A stretch of 64,000 bases of DNA from Bacteroidia bacterium (GTDB taxonomy: Bacteria; Bacteroidota; Bacteroidia; J057): contig JAUIGE010000031.1 in the NCBI GenBank assembly GCA_030430205.1, positions 1 to 64,000 of the forward strand, given 5' to 3'. This document shows positions 48,584 through 58,205 of this stretch, in pieces (within the stretch, counting starts at the first letter, position 1; every line of letters begins with the position of its first letter). Both the position numbers and the translations under genes were made by a program. A model generated the notes under the pieces. That model saw nothing but the letters and a program-made list of their open reading frames with translations, was not told the origin of the DNA and did not search any database.

Positions 48584-49825
48584 ATGGGGAAACAGTACAA
48601 CATTGAAAGTGAACTATTTTCTGGCGTCTATGCCGGTTCCTGGTCAGTTCCCAAGGAGTTGCCTGCGCGAGTAGGGGATACCCGGAAGATATTGCGGATA
48701 GGCGTTCCCAAGGAGACGTTTTTCCAGGAAAACCGGGTGCCTCTCACGCCACAGACTGTTGGTGTACTTGTGGCAAACGGGCATGAAGTGTATATAGAGC
48801 ACGATGCTGGCCTGGGAACACGCTTCAGCGACAAAGACTATAGCGATGCCGGAGCCATCATCAAATACAATGTCGCCGACATTTTCAAGCAGGCAGACTA
48901 CCTCTGCAAAGTAACCCCCCTCTCGGGAGAGGAGCTTGAGCTCCTCCGCGAAAATCAAACCATCATTTCAGCTGTACATTTGGGGAGCCTTACCCCCGAT
49001 CAACTCAATGTGTTGATGAAAAAGAATGTCACGGCATTGGGCTTTGAGTTTTATCAGGGGAAAGACGGTTCCCTGCCTTTGGTACAAATGATGAGTGAGA
49101 TCGCAGGCGTTTCTTCCATTCACATCGCTTCGGAGCTTCTTACAGGCAAAAACAATGGGCAAGGCATCCTATTAGGAGGAATAACGGGGATTCCGCCCGC
49201 AATGATCACGATCATTGGAGCAGGGACTGTGGGCTACCATGCTGCTCATACCGCCATTGGTATGGGCGCGCGGGTACACATCATAGATCAGGAGATATCC
49301 AAACTTCGCCGCATACAGCGCGAACTGGGAGCGGGTGTATTCACCAGCGTAGCCCAGCATAACTATATCCACGATGCCGTGCTGGCTTCAGATGTGGTGA
49401 TAGGCGCAGCCTTCAGCGCGGGGAGCAGGGCTCCCATCGTCGTAACAGAAGACATGGTCTCGCAGATGCGAGCGGGTTCAGTGATCATCGATGTTGCCAT
49501 CGATCAGGGAGGCTGTATTGAGACCAGCCGCGTTACCAATCATGATGAGCCGACCTTCATCAATCACGATGTTATCCATTTTTGCGTACCCAATATCCCT
49601 TCACGCGTAGCGCGTACCGCTTCGACTGCTATAAGCAATATTTTGGGACCCCTACTCGTCGATATTGGTGATAGTGGAGGCGTCAATCATTTGTTGAAAT
49701 ACAATGAAGGACTCAAAGAAGGCGTCTATATATATAGACATCATCTTACCAAAAAGAGCCTGGCACGCATGTTTGGCATGACCATGAAATACAGAGATAT
49801 CGGTTTGCTTATCGCAACCATGTAA
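48584..49825 (+). CDS. ald: Alanine dehydrogenase
   Basis: RIGVPKETFFQENRVPLTPQTVGVLVANGHEVYIEHDAGLGTRFSDKDY; ITIIGAGTVGYHAAHTAIGMGARVHIID; VIIDVAIDQGGCIETSRVTNHDEPTF. Confidence 0.92.
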   Translation: MGKQYNIESELFSGVYAGSWSVPKELPARVGDTRKILRIGVPKETFFQENRVPLTPQTVGVLVANGHEVYIEHDAGLGTRFSDKDYSDAGAIIKYNVADIFKQADYLCKVTPLSGEELELLRENQTIISAVHLGSLTPDQLNVLMKKNVTALGFEFYQGKDGSLPLVQMMSEIAGVSSIHIASELLTGKNNGQGILLGGITGIPPAMITIIGAGTVGYHAAHTAIGMGARVHIIDQEISKLRRIQRELGAGVFTSVAQHNYIHDAVLASDVVIGAAFSAGSRAPIVVTEDMVSQMRAGSVIIDVAIDQGGCIETSRVTNHDEPTFINHDVIHFCVPNIPSRVARTASTAISNILGPLLVDIGDSGGVNHLLKYNEGLKEGVYIYRHHLTKKSLARMFGMTMKYRDIGLLIATM

Positions 49826-49841
49826 AAACAAAAATAAACGC

Positions 49842-50540
49842 ATGAAAAAGAGTATTACTTTATTTATTATTCTGGCTTTTACTGCCGGACTTATACAAGC
49901 ACAGGATGCCAGCCTTACCCTGGTAGATTTTCTTAAAGTGGGTCCTGTAGATGCTGTGACTATTACCCTGGAAGGGCAAACCAAAAATATTGAGTATGTG
50001 GTGGAGGAAAAATTCCAGGATGAAACCGGCGGAAAAGTAAAATCCTATAAAGGTTTTCGCAAGATCGAAAGTGTTGTCTACCGGGAAATCGCCAGCAAGA
50101 CCATAGATTTTTATTTCAAGGTAGAAAAAGAGGGCAACAAAGAAGCTCCATTTGGAAAGGTGACCCTGATTATGTCTTTGGGAAACAATACCTTCATGGA
50201 CGGGGACCGCTATCCTGATGAGATTGCAGCAGCAAAAAAGGTGTTGGAAGAGCTACCCCGTGAAGTACGCATGTATGAGATTCAACTTGCGATAGAGGAG
50301 CAGGAGAAGGTGATCGAAAAGACGGTCAGGGAATATGATAAAATGGGCACCGACTCTCTAACCCTTGAGGCACAATTGATAGAAACACAGCAGGAAATAG
50401 AAGCAAACCGCATTTCCCGTGGTCAGCAAAAGATCAAGATATCAGAAGAGGAAGCAAAGCTTTTGGAATTTAGGGAAATGCTGAAGACTACCCGGGAAGG
50501 AGCTATTAAGGAAAAAGAGGAGAAGATTGTTGATCCCTGA
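49842..50540 (+). CDS. Hypothetical secreted protein with C-terminal coiled coil
   Basis: Signal peptide MKKSITLFIILAFTAGLIQAQ; charged heptad-like C-terminus. Confidence 0.75.
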   Translation: MKKSITLFIILAFTAGLIQAQDASLTLVDFLKVGPVDAVTITLEGQTKNIEYVVEEKFQDETGGKVKSYKGFRKIESVVYREIASKTIDFYFKVEKEGNKEAPFGKVTLIMSLGNNTFMDGDRYPDEIAAAKKVLEELPREVRMYEIQLAIEEQEKVIEKTVREYDKMGTDSLTLEAQLIETQQEIEANRISRGQQKIKISEEEAKLLEFREMLKTTREGAIKEKEEKIVDP

Positions 50541-50544
50541 TAGA

Positions 50545-50784
50545 TCAATTGATCGAAACCACACCGGCAATCTCCGGCGCTGCGCGCTTGATCGCCTCTT
50601 CGATGCCTGCTTTCATGGTCATTTCGCTCATGCTGCATGCACCACAATTGCCCAGCAACTCCAACTCCACCACCATATCCTCTCGGATATTGGCTATACG
50701 CACATCTCCACCATCGGAACGAAGGTAGTCCCTGATGCTGTCAAGCGCAGTTTCAACACGTTTAACCAATTCTGTATTTATCAT
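50545..50784 (-). CDS. NifU C-terminal domain protein (Nfu-type Fe-S scaffold)
   Basis: ALDSIRDYLRSDGGDVRIANI...VELELLGNCGACSMSEMTMKAGIEEAIKRAAPEI. Confidence 0.93.
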   Translation of the reverse strand: MINTELVKRVETALDSIRDYLRSDGGDVRIANIREDMVVELELLGNCGACSMSEMTMKAGIEEAIKRAAPEIAGVVSIN

Positions 50785-50815
50785 GCCGCAAATATCGCGA
50801 ATTTCTAGCTAGTGC

Positions 50816-51913
50816 TCAACCAGAAACTTCCACCTTTTGAGTAGGCGGTGTCTGTGCATTTCTGATAGCGATTTGCTGGGCGAGGGCCTCCCCGAGTAGA
50901 TGGAAGTCTCTTCCCATTTCGCCGTCCTTGTACAAGGCAACGGGGTGTCCGGAGTCTGTATTTTCAGCAATTCCCTGGCGGATAGGGATTTGTCCCAATA
51001 AGGGCGAATTCAGGCTTTCAGCAAGCTTTTTTCCACCATTCTCTCCAAAAATGTAGTACTTTTTCTCGGGGGCATCCTCAGGGATAAAGTAAGCCATATT
51101 TTCGATCACGCCCAGGATGGGTACATTGATCGCTGAAGAACGGAACATTTCGGCCCCTTTGCGGGCATCAGAAACGGCTACTTGCTGGGGCGTGGTGATC
51201 ACCACAGCGCCCGTAACAGGTAGCACCTGTACGATGGTCAGGTGAATATCTCCTGTGCCGGGAGGCATATCTAGCAAGAGGTAATCGATATCACCCCAAT
51301 CTGTATCAAAAATCAACTGTTTTAAGGCTTTGCTTGCCATCGGTCCACGCCAGACTACCGCCTGCTCGGGACTCACGAGCGTGCCTATGGACATCAATTT
51401 GACGCCATGGCGCTCAAAAGGGACCAGCATTTCTTTGCCTCTCTTCATATGAAGACGGGGCCGCTCTTGCTGAAAACCAAAAATCATGGGGACGCTGGGC
51501 CCGTAAATGTCGGCATCTATCAGGCCTACTTTTGCGCCGCTGGCAGCGAGGGCAACAGCCAGGTTGGCAGCGATGGTAGATTTGCCTACTCCACCTTTGC
51601 CAGAGGAAATGGCAATGACATTTTTGACCCCAGGCAATGAAGGGTTATCTTTTAGAAAACTCGTCACCTCAGCATCCATCTTGATGTCCACCTGGGCTTC
51701 CTTGTCTACCATCAACTTGATGGCATTGAGGCAGGCGCGCTTGATATGCTCTTTCATCGGACAGGCGGGTGTGGTGAGCATCACCGTGAAACTGATTTTA
51801 TTCCCCTTGATTTTCACATCTCTAACCATGTTAAGCGTCACCAAATCTTTTTTCAAATCTGGATCATCTACATGGCTAAGAGCTGCTAATACGGATTCTT
51901 TGGTAATGGACAT
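50816..51913 (-). CDS. apbC: Mrp/NBP35 family Fe-S carrier ATPase (ApbC)
   Basis: NVIAISSGKGGVGKSTIAANLAVALAASGAKVGLIDADIYGPSVPMIFG; LLLDMPPGTGDIHLT; N-terminal DUF59-type domain. Confidence 0.95.
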   Translation of the reverse strand: MSITKESVLAALSHVDDPDLKKDLVTLNMVRDVKIKGNKISFTVMLTTPACPMKEHIKRACLNAIKLMVDKEAQVDIKMDAEVTSFLKDNPSLPGVKNVIAISSGKGGVGKSTIAANLAVALAASGAKVGLIDADIYGPSVPMIFGFQQERPRLHMKRGKEMLVPFERHGVKLMSIGTLVSPEQAVVWRGPMASKALKQLIFDTDWGDIDYLLLDMPPGTGDIHLTIVQVLPVTGAVVITTPQQVAVSDARKGAEMFRSSAINVPILGVIENMAYFIPEDAPEKKYYIFGENGGKKLAESLNSPLLGQIPIRQGIAENTDSGHPVALYKDGEMGRDFHLLGEALAQQIAIRNAQTPPTQKVEVSG

Positions 51914-51919
51914 AAATTT

Positions 51920-52255
51920 TTATTGAGCTGGCGAAACTACAAAAACATCTTCATCACTTTTCTTCATATAGTACTTTTCTCTCGCATAGCGCTCCAGAGA
52001 TTCTTCATGATTAAAAATATTGTCGTATTCGTAGTCAACATTTTCAATGGATTGGGTATAAAAAGCTTTATCCGCCTCCAACTGCTCAATCTGCTGGCGC
52101 ATGTTGAATTGAGATTTTAGATTATAGCGGTCAAAAAAGATCATCCAGATACAGGCAAAAACCAGGATGAGCAGGTGTGTTTTGCTGAGAAAAACCCGGA
52201 AAAATTTACCTAGAATATTCCAGAGTGGGTTTGTGGATGAAAAAAAGCGTTTCAT
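51920..52255 (-). CDS. Septum formation initiator family protein (FtsB/DivIC-like)
   Basis: TM helix followed by coiled coil; SLERYAREKYYMKKSDEDVFVV. Confidence 0.85.
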   Translation of the reverse strand: MKRFFSSTNPLWNILGKFFRVFLSKTHLLILVFACIWMIFFDRYNLKSQFNMRQQIEQLEADKAFYTQSIENVDYEYDNIFNHEESLERYAREKYYMKKSDEDVFVVSPAQ

Positions 52256-52463
52256 GATGAGTTTGTCAGTTGAAAGTGATGCTAATTTTTTTGGCTAATA
52301 TATGAAATTTTACTTTAATTGAAAACGCTTAACCTTTTATTTATCAGTGAGTTGATGATGTCAAGAGATTGGCTCTTTATTTTAGTTATCTGATAATCAA
52401 CGATAATTATAATATGAATTAACCACATGAGTTTTGTATCTTGTACCAAATAGATAAGCATAC

Positions 52464-53504
52464 ATGGCTATTTTATTGTTAAATACCTTAACTGTTATTG
52501 TAACTGTCACTGTTGTGGTAACAGTTTTATTGATAGGAGCGATTTTTTATTTTATTCCTATTAACCTCTGGATTACGGCACTTTTTTCAGGTGTTTCCAT
52601 TAATCTTGGGCAGTTGATCGGCATGCGGCTCCGCCGTGTACCTCCTGCATTGATTGTCAATGAATTGATTAAAGGCCGCAAGGCAAAGCTGGAGGATGTG
52701 AATTTTAATGGTCTGGAGACACATTATCTGGCCAAGGGAAACATTACCACAGTTATTGATGCCCTGATTGCTGCGCGCAATGCAGATATCCGGCTGGATT
52801 TTGCCCAGGCAGCGGCTATCGACCTTGCGGGTAGAGATGTGTTGCAGGCTGTGCGGGACTCCGTAAATACCAAAGTCATTGACTCTCCGATGATTGAAGC
52901 TGTCGCCAAAGACGGGATCCAATTGCTTGTAACTGCCCGTATCACAGTACGTGCGCACATTGATAAGCTGATTGGTGGCGCCGGAGAAGAAACGGTAGTT
53001 GCCCGCGTTGGTCAGGGTATTGTAGCCGCGATCGGCTCTGCTCAGCTACATACGGATGTGCTGGGCAATCCCCGTCTGATCTCCGATCAGATATTGGTAG
53101 ATGGCCTGACGGCCGGCACGGCCTATGATGTCCTGTCAATAGACATCGCCGACATCGATGTCGGTAAGAGTATAGGCGCGCACCTGCGAGCTGAAGAGGC
53201 CGAAGCAGACCTGAAATATGCCCAGGCAAAAGCAGAAGAACGCCGCGCCAATGCCGTCGCAGAAGAACAGCATTTTAAAGCAAGGGTGCAGGAAATGCGC
53301 GCCAAGCTCATAGAAGCAGAAGCTCAGGTGCCTTTGGCAATTTCTGATGCCTTTAGGATCGGTAACCTCGGGGTGATGGATTACTACCGCTTCCAGAATA
53401 TGGATGCAGATACCAAAATGCGCAGGTCATTCTCTGAACTGGAGGAAGATTCTTCAGAAGGTACTTCTCAACAAAGAAACAGCAAGAAAAAACCTGATCA
53501 ATAG
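52464..53504 (+). CDS. floA: Flotillin-like protein FloA (UPF0365/SPFH)
   Basis: [122 protein letters not shown]. Confidence 0.95.
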   Translation: MAILLLNTLTVIVTVTVVVTVLLIGAIFYFIPINLWITALFSGVSINLGQLIGMRLRRVPPALIVNELIKGRKAKLEDVNFNGLETHYLAKGNITTVIDALIAARNADIRLDFAQAAAIDLAGRDVLQAVRDSVNTKVIDSPMIEAVAKDGIQLLVTARITVRAHIDKLIGGAGEETVVARVGQGIVAAIGSAQLHTDVLGNPRLISDQILVDGLTAGTAYDVLSIDIADIDVGKSIGAHLRAEEAEADLKYAQAKAEERRANAVAEEQHFKARVQEMRAKLIEAEAQVPLAISDAFRIGNLGVMDYYRFQNMDADTKMRRSFSELEEDSSEGTSQQRNSKKKPDQ

Positions 53505-53514
53505 CAGGGAAAAC

Positions 53515-54006
53515 TTACCTGAGGCGATCTACCGACCGTACCAATTCCTCATCAGCTTTGATATTCCTTTTCCCCAACCAAAGGAGAAAAACCGCTACAA
53601 TAGGCAAGGCAAATCCTAAAGCGGCCATGCCTCCTTTGCTTTCACCGACGATAAAGTAAGGGCCTCTCTGGGTCAAAAGCACCAATGAAACGATCTCTAG
53701 TAGGAGAAGAATAATGGCGATTTGCACCCAACTTGCTTGTTTTGTTCGGTTTTTGTATTGAAAAATGGTGAGGCCGATAAATAGGGCAATCAGGATATTT
53801 AAGGCAAAAAATGCGATATGGAAGGGGCTTGCGGTAAAATTTTGCGAATTTGCGCTCTCAGCAGCTAAGCCACTAGCCTCAACAGCCATTCCTGAAATGG
53901 TTTCAGTGGTATCACCGACGTTATATTCCCACAGGGGGACAAACAGGCTCGCGACATTTACCAAAATGGCGGCAAGTAAAAAAAGGGTCTGAACTCTTTG
54001 TAGCAT
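53515..54006 (-). CDS. DUF4293-like four-TM membrane protein
   Basis: MLQRVQTLFLLAAILVNVASLFVPLWEY; four TM helices; IQYKNRTKQ. Confidence 0.8.
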   Translation of the reverse strand: MLQRVQTLFLLAAILVNVASLFVPLWEYNVGDTTETISGMAVEASGLAAESANSQNFTASPFHIAFFALNILIALFIGLTIFQYKNRTKQASWVQIAIILLLLEIVSLVLLTQRGPYFIVGESKGGMAALGFALPIVAVFLLWLGKRNIKADEELVRSVDRLR

Positions 54007-54135
54007 AAAGTAATAGATTGAAATACGTTTCAAAATTCGAAAAAAAGCTGTTAGCTTCAAAGGGAGATTGTCGCCTATTTCTTTTTGAGTTGGCACTGGC
54101 TTTGTCCCTTGCTTGAATAATAACAACCCAGGTAG

Positions 54136-55812
54136 ATGAAAAAGCATTGTATTTTATTCGTTCTCATATTCCTTATCATGGGGCTTCAGGCCCAACGCTT
54201 TCATACAGGGGCCAGAAGCCTGGTATTTACAGATACAGAGCGGGATAACCGCACGGTGCATGCCCAGGTGTTTTTTCCGGTGGATTCTACCGGGCAGCTA
54301 GGACAGGGAGATTTTCCTGTGATCTTTTTTGCTCATGGGCAGGAAATGTCTTTTGCTGAGTATGATTATTTGTGGCATAATCTGGTGGGAAATGGATACA
54401 TCATGATTTTTCCTACTACTGAACAAGGCCCGGCCTTTGATGTTTTAGCGATGTCAGAGGATATATTGGCGATATGGAAATGGATACATGAAGATACAGC
54501 TGCAAATTTCTATAGAGAGGTTCTCTCTGACAATTTTGGCCTGGTAGGCCATGGCCTGGGCGGCTCAGCCGCCATCCTGGCGGCATCTACCCAGCCCAAA
54601 GGGCTGCGGTCCCTCGTCACACTTTCTGCCATAGAAAGTGAGCCCTCAGCCATCCAGGCCGCAGCAAAGCTGCAGGTGCCCTACCTGAGCATTGGCACAG
54701 ATTCCAAATGCCTGGCAGCGGCAGAGGAGCATCAATTGCCCATCCTGAATGCGGCAGGCTCAGGCTATAAAGCCTGGATGCAAATCAAAAGGGGGACCTT
54801 TTGCCAGTTTGGAAGAGCCTATGAAGGCTCACCTTGCCGGAACAGAGAATCTCTTGATTGTAGCATTGCAGTCACCACCATTTCTCGTACCCAACAACAG
54901 ACCATCGGCTTGTTGGCGGCTTTTCCCTGGATGGAATTTTTGCTAAGAGCAAAATGTGACTTTTGGGAGCATTTTCATTCCTTTGCCCGAAACCCTTCGA
55001 CACATACCTTTCAGGAATGGGGCGTGCAGCCCAACCCCAAAGCCGAATTCAGCCTGGAGCAGATAGGAAGCGTCATTTGGCTGAAAAACCATTCCCGCTC
55101 AGCCATAAGCTATTTGTGGGATTTTGGCGATGGCAAAAGCACAATTGATCCGGAGCCTACCCACATTTACCAAAAGGTAAATCCCTATACCATAACACTC
55201 AAAATCCAGGCTTTTAATGGGTGCTCAGACAGTGTCAGCAAAAACATTGATGGCCTTTCAGCGGTGAAACTATTAGGTTTTCGGGCGAAATCAGAGGATA
55301 AAACCATCATCCTGGATTGGGCAACTGCGACGGAAAGCCAAAACGCTTTTTTTGTGGTTGAAAGGTCAATCAATGGAATTGATTTTCACGATTATGCCAG
55401 GGTACCAGGCGAAATCAGCTCGTTCGCACGCAAAAATTACCTTTTTGAAGATGCTTCCATGCCTTCCGGCATTTACTTTTACCGGCTGCGGCAGGAGACA
55501 ACTTATGGCAGCCAAAGTTTTTCTGAATTGGTTCAGGTAAAACACCGGCTTTCCATTTCCCTGGCGATTACGGACTTTTCCATTTCGATGGCTGAAAGCA
55601 CATTAAAGCTGGGTTTTCACTGTGAAAATGAAGGAGCAACCGCTATCCGATTGCTCAATTTGGCAGGAACTACCATTTTTTCAAAAAAGATAGAAGCCAT
55701 CCCCGGTCGCAATACCACCTCTTTTCTGATTCCTCATTTTCAACGAGGGATCTATATCCTGACGGCTACGCAGAACGATGAAACCGCCCATCGGACGATA
55801 TTTATCAGGTGA
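54136..55812 (+). CDS. Alpha/beta-hydrolase-like domain + PKD domain + T9SS type A sorting signal
   Basis: Signal peptide; FPVIFFAHGQEMSFAEYDYLWHNLVGNGYIMIFPTTEQG; GLVGHGLGGSAAILAAS; YLWDFGDGKSTIDPEPTHIYQKVNPYTITLKIQ; C-terminal RGIYILTATQNDETAHRTIFIR. Confidence 0.85.
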   Translation: MKKHCILFVLIFLIMGLQAQRFHTGARSLVFTDTERDNRTVHAQVFFPVDSTGQLGQGDFPVIFFAHGQEMSFAEYDYLWHNLVGNGYIMIFPTTEQGPAFDVLAMSEDILAIWKWIHEDTAANFYREVLSDNFGLVGHGLGGSAAILAASTQPKGLRSLVTLSAIESEPSAIQAAAKLQVPYLSIGTDSKCLAAAEEHQLPILNAAGSGYKAWMQIKRGTFCQFGRAYEGSPCRNRESLDCSIAVTTISRTQQQTIGLLAAFPWMEFLLRAKCDFWEHFHSFARNPSTHTFQEWGVQPNPKAEFSLEQIGSVIWLKNHSRSAISYLWDFGDGKSTIDPEPTHIYQKVNPYTITLKIQAFNGCSDSVSKNIDGLSAVKLLGFRAKSEDKTIILDWATATESQNAFFVVERSINGIDFHDYARVPGEISSFARKNYLFEDASMPSGIYFYRLRQETTYGSQSFSELVQVKHRLSISLAITDFSISMAESTLKLGFHCENEGATAIRLLNLAGTTIFSKKIEAIPGRNTTSFLIPHFQRGIYILTATQNDETAHRTIFIR

Positions 55813-55815
55813 CTT

Positions 55816-56814
55816 TTACCAAAAAAGACCAGGATTCAGATGGATTTGCCCATAAAATAAGGACTTTCGTAACTGCTGGTCTTCCCGAAAGACATAAGGA
55901 AATCCATTTACATCCAGCATAGGCACATGCCTGTTTTGCACTTTATTCCACTTTTTAGGCAAAAAGAAAGCATCGTGGATAAGTCGATTTTGAAGGATAT
56001 GCCGCACCTGCTCGGCATCCACGCCTAGCTCGGCGCGAAATACCTGACCCAGATTTGTCTGTTCGCCAAAAGCTGCAAAATGCTCAACCTGCGCGCTGAG
56101 CACGCCATGAGAGAAGCGACCATAGGTCGCATCGGACAAATCTACAATCCCATAGCGGGCGGGATAGCTGTCCAGCCGCAAATTGCGGCGGCCAGGCGAT
56201 GCCGGATCCCCTGTCCATAGCAGGCTATTGACCACAAAGCGCCAGTCCCCCTGCTCATAGCCGAGCATCATCGTGCCTGTGCGAAAGCGATCCAGGATGG
56301 GGTCAGCGAAAGCGTCATTCTCCGTGACCAAATAAAAACGATTGACCTTGATGGCGATCGTTCCGGTGCGTTGGGATGTCTTGATATCGTCGAGGTAAAA
56401 GTTGTAGGAATAGGCAAAGCTATTGAGGAAAGGCGTCTGGTTGCCGACGGGAGAGAGAAAGGGCGAAAGCTCCTCCACCCGCTGGCCAAAGGCCAGCAAA
56501 GCTCCTACGCTTGCGCGTACCTCATTGCGCGCAAGGCGCGGACCATAGCCTTTGGCGGCATAGCCGGCGCGCAGGTTGACATTGACTTGCAGGCGCTCCG
56601 CCGGCAGAAAATAGGCGTCCGCCAGCAGTGAAAACTGCTGAAGATGCGTGCCCAGAGAGGCACTCACCCCAAAGCGCAAACCCATCTTGTCAAACTGGAA
56701 AGTTTGGGCGGGGGAGGATGAGCAAATGAGCAGATTTACAGATGTGAAGATGATCAGGACAATTTTGCTAATCTGCACATCTGCTAATCTGCTAATTCTC
56801 TTCTTCAATCTCAT
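55816..56814 (-). CDS. Secreted/OM-like protein resembling the polymorphic toxin type 23 family
   Basis: LRFGVSASLGTH, DRFRTGTMMLGYEQGDWRF, EQVRHILQNRLIHDAFFLPKKW...SLFYGQIHLNPGLFW; family call from memory. Confidence 0.5.
   Translation of the reverse strand: MRLKKRISRLADVQISKIVLIIFTSVNLLICSSSPAQTFQFDKMGLRFGVSASLGTHLQQFSLLADAYFLPAERLQVNVNLRAGYAAKGYGPRLARNEVRASVGALLAFGQRVEELSPFLSPVGNQTPFLNSFAYSYNFYLDDIKTSQRTGTIAIKVNRFYLVTENDAFADPILDRFRTGTMMLGYEQGDWRFVVNSLLWTGDPASPGRRNLRLDSYPARYGIVDLSDATYGRFSHGVLSAQVEHFAAFGEQTNLGQVFRAELGVDAEQVRHILQNRLIHDAFFLPKKWNKVQNRHVPMLDVNGFPYVFREDQQLRKSLFYGQIHLNPGLFW
56718..56810. repeat. Octamer array O3, two head-to-head 8-bp-periodic arms (GAGCAAAT GAGCAGAT TTACAGAT GTGAAGAT / CTAATCTG CACATCTG CTAATCTG CTAATTCT)
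   Basis: Inverted arms around gatcaggacaattttg; encodes the N-terminus/signal peptide of the - strand gene. Confidence 0.85.
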
Positions 56815-58114
56815 ATTTGAATTTCTCTTTTCCTTTACTGTCGTAAAGATGAAGGGTCAATTTGCGCTTTTTGCGCGGGCCGCTGACCTCGATGATGCCG
56901 TAATTGCGTTCGCCTACATGCGAATTTTTCACCCGATAGGTATTCATCTCGTCTTCCGCATCATGTGAACCGGCAGTTAAAGGAGAGACGGTGAAATCGT
57001 AAATGGTCACGCCTTTGTGGCGGGTCATGGAGAGCTCGGAGTGATGCACATCACCTGTCAGGAAGACCACATTTTTGATGCCCTCCATCGCGATGGCGTC
57101 GAGCAGGTATTCACGTTCTGCCGGTGCCAGGTTGGCATAATGCTCAAAGCGCTCGGTATTGTTGAGGAATTGACCGCCCATGCAGACAAATTTGAATTTG
57201 GCGGTGGAAGATGCCAGGGCATCTATGATCCACTCCAATTGCTGCTCGCCGAGCAGGGTAGGATTGCCACCAACATCTCTGTTGTTGGGGGTACGAAAAG
57301 AGCGGTTGTCGAGCATGAAAAACTCGCAATCGCCCCAATTGAAAGCGGTAATGACAGAAGGCTCATTGTAAATGCCATAGGAAGGATTGGCCCAAAACAT
57401 TTTGAAAACCTCCAGCGCTAAGCTTCGGTGGACGTAGGAGCGGTCGCTATTATTGGGACCAAAATCATGGTCGTCCCAGGTCGCGATGTGAGAGGTGGAA
57501 GCCAGAAATGGCTGCAACTCGGGCAGGGAACGGGTATGTGTATACCTCCTCGTAAAGCCTGTTTTGCTGTCAAAATCCACTTCGCGCAGGTAGGTATTGT
57601 CACCGAGCCAGAGCATCAGATCGGGCTGCTCTTTGGCCATTGCTTCAAAAATTTCATGCTTGTCGCCATAAGGCGTACCGGGCCTGTCTACCTCTGGCTC
57701 ATTGACAAAATTGCAGCTGCCGAGCGCGATTTTCATCGTAGGGGGATCGGTACGGTACTGCCAGAGCGGAGGTGTTTTGAAGCTTTGCGCATAGGGGCGA
57801 ATGGCTTCTTTGCCATTGATAAAAATCTTATAGGTATATGTCTTGCCCGGCTCTACCTCGTCACAGACGAGGTGTGCGGTAAAAGCACTTGCTTTTTGGG
57901 TTTTGATAGTTGCTGTCTGATGCGCAGCATCACCTTCTGCCTGGTAGGTGGCGTAGACTTCCGCATCACTTTTGGTTTGTACCCAAAGCATGGCTTCGCG
58001 CATGATGGTATAACCGACCATAGGTCCTGACTGGAGGTTGTCGGCACCTTTTTGGGCAAAAAGGGAAAGCGATAAAGAAAGTGGGATGAAGAGGCTGAGA
58101 AGTAGTTTTTTCAT
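56792..58114 (-). CDS. PhoD-like alkaline phosphatase family protein
   Basis: Signal peptide; KIALGSCNFVNEP; DLMLWLGDNTYLREVDF; IATWDDHDFGPNNSD; NVVFLTGDVHHSELS. Confidence 0.93.
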   Translation of the reverse strand: MKKLLLSLFIPLSLSLSLFAQKGADNLQSGPMVGYTIMREAMLWVQTKSDAEVYATYQAEGDAAHQTATIKTQKASAFTAHLVCDEVEPGKTYTYKIFINGKEAIRPYAQSFKTPPLWQYRTDPPTMKIALGSCNFVNEPEVDRPGTPYGDKHEIFEAMAKEQPDLMLWLGDNTYLREVDFDSKTGFTRRYTHTRSLPELQPFLASTSHIATWDDHDFGPNNSDRSYVHRSLALEVFKMFWANPSYGIYNEPSVITAFNWGDCEFFMLDNRSFRTPNNRDVGGNPTLLGEQQLEWIIDALASSTAKFKFVCMGGQFLNNTERFEHYANLAPAEREYLLDAIAMEGIKNVVFLTGDVHHSELSMTRHKGVTIYDFTVSPLTAGSHDAEDEMNTYRVKNSHVGERNYGIIEVSGPRKKRKLTLHLYDSKGKEKFKYEIEEEN

Positions 58115-58205
58115 CTTGAAATAAAATTTTCCTTAAAGGTAGTGGGTAAGGGGGATATTTTTGCCATCAAAAGGTTAGGAAGAGGCTTTTTATTATCTTT
58201 GAATC

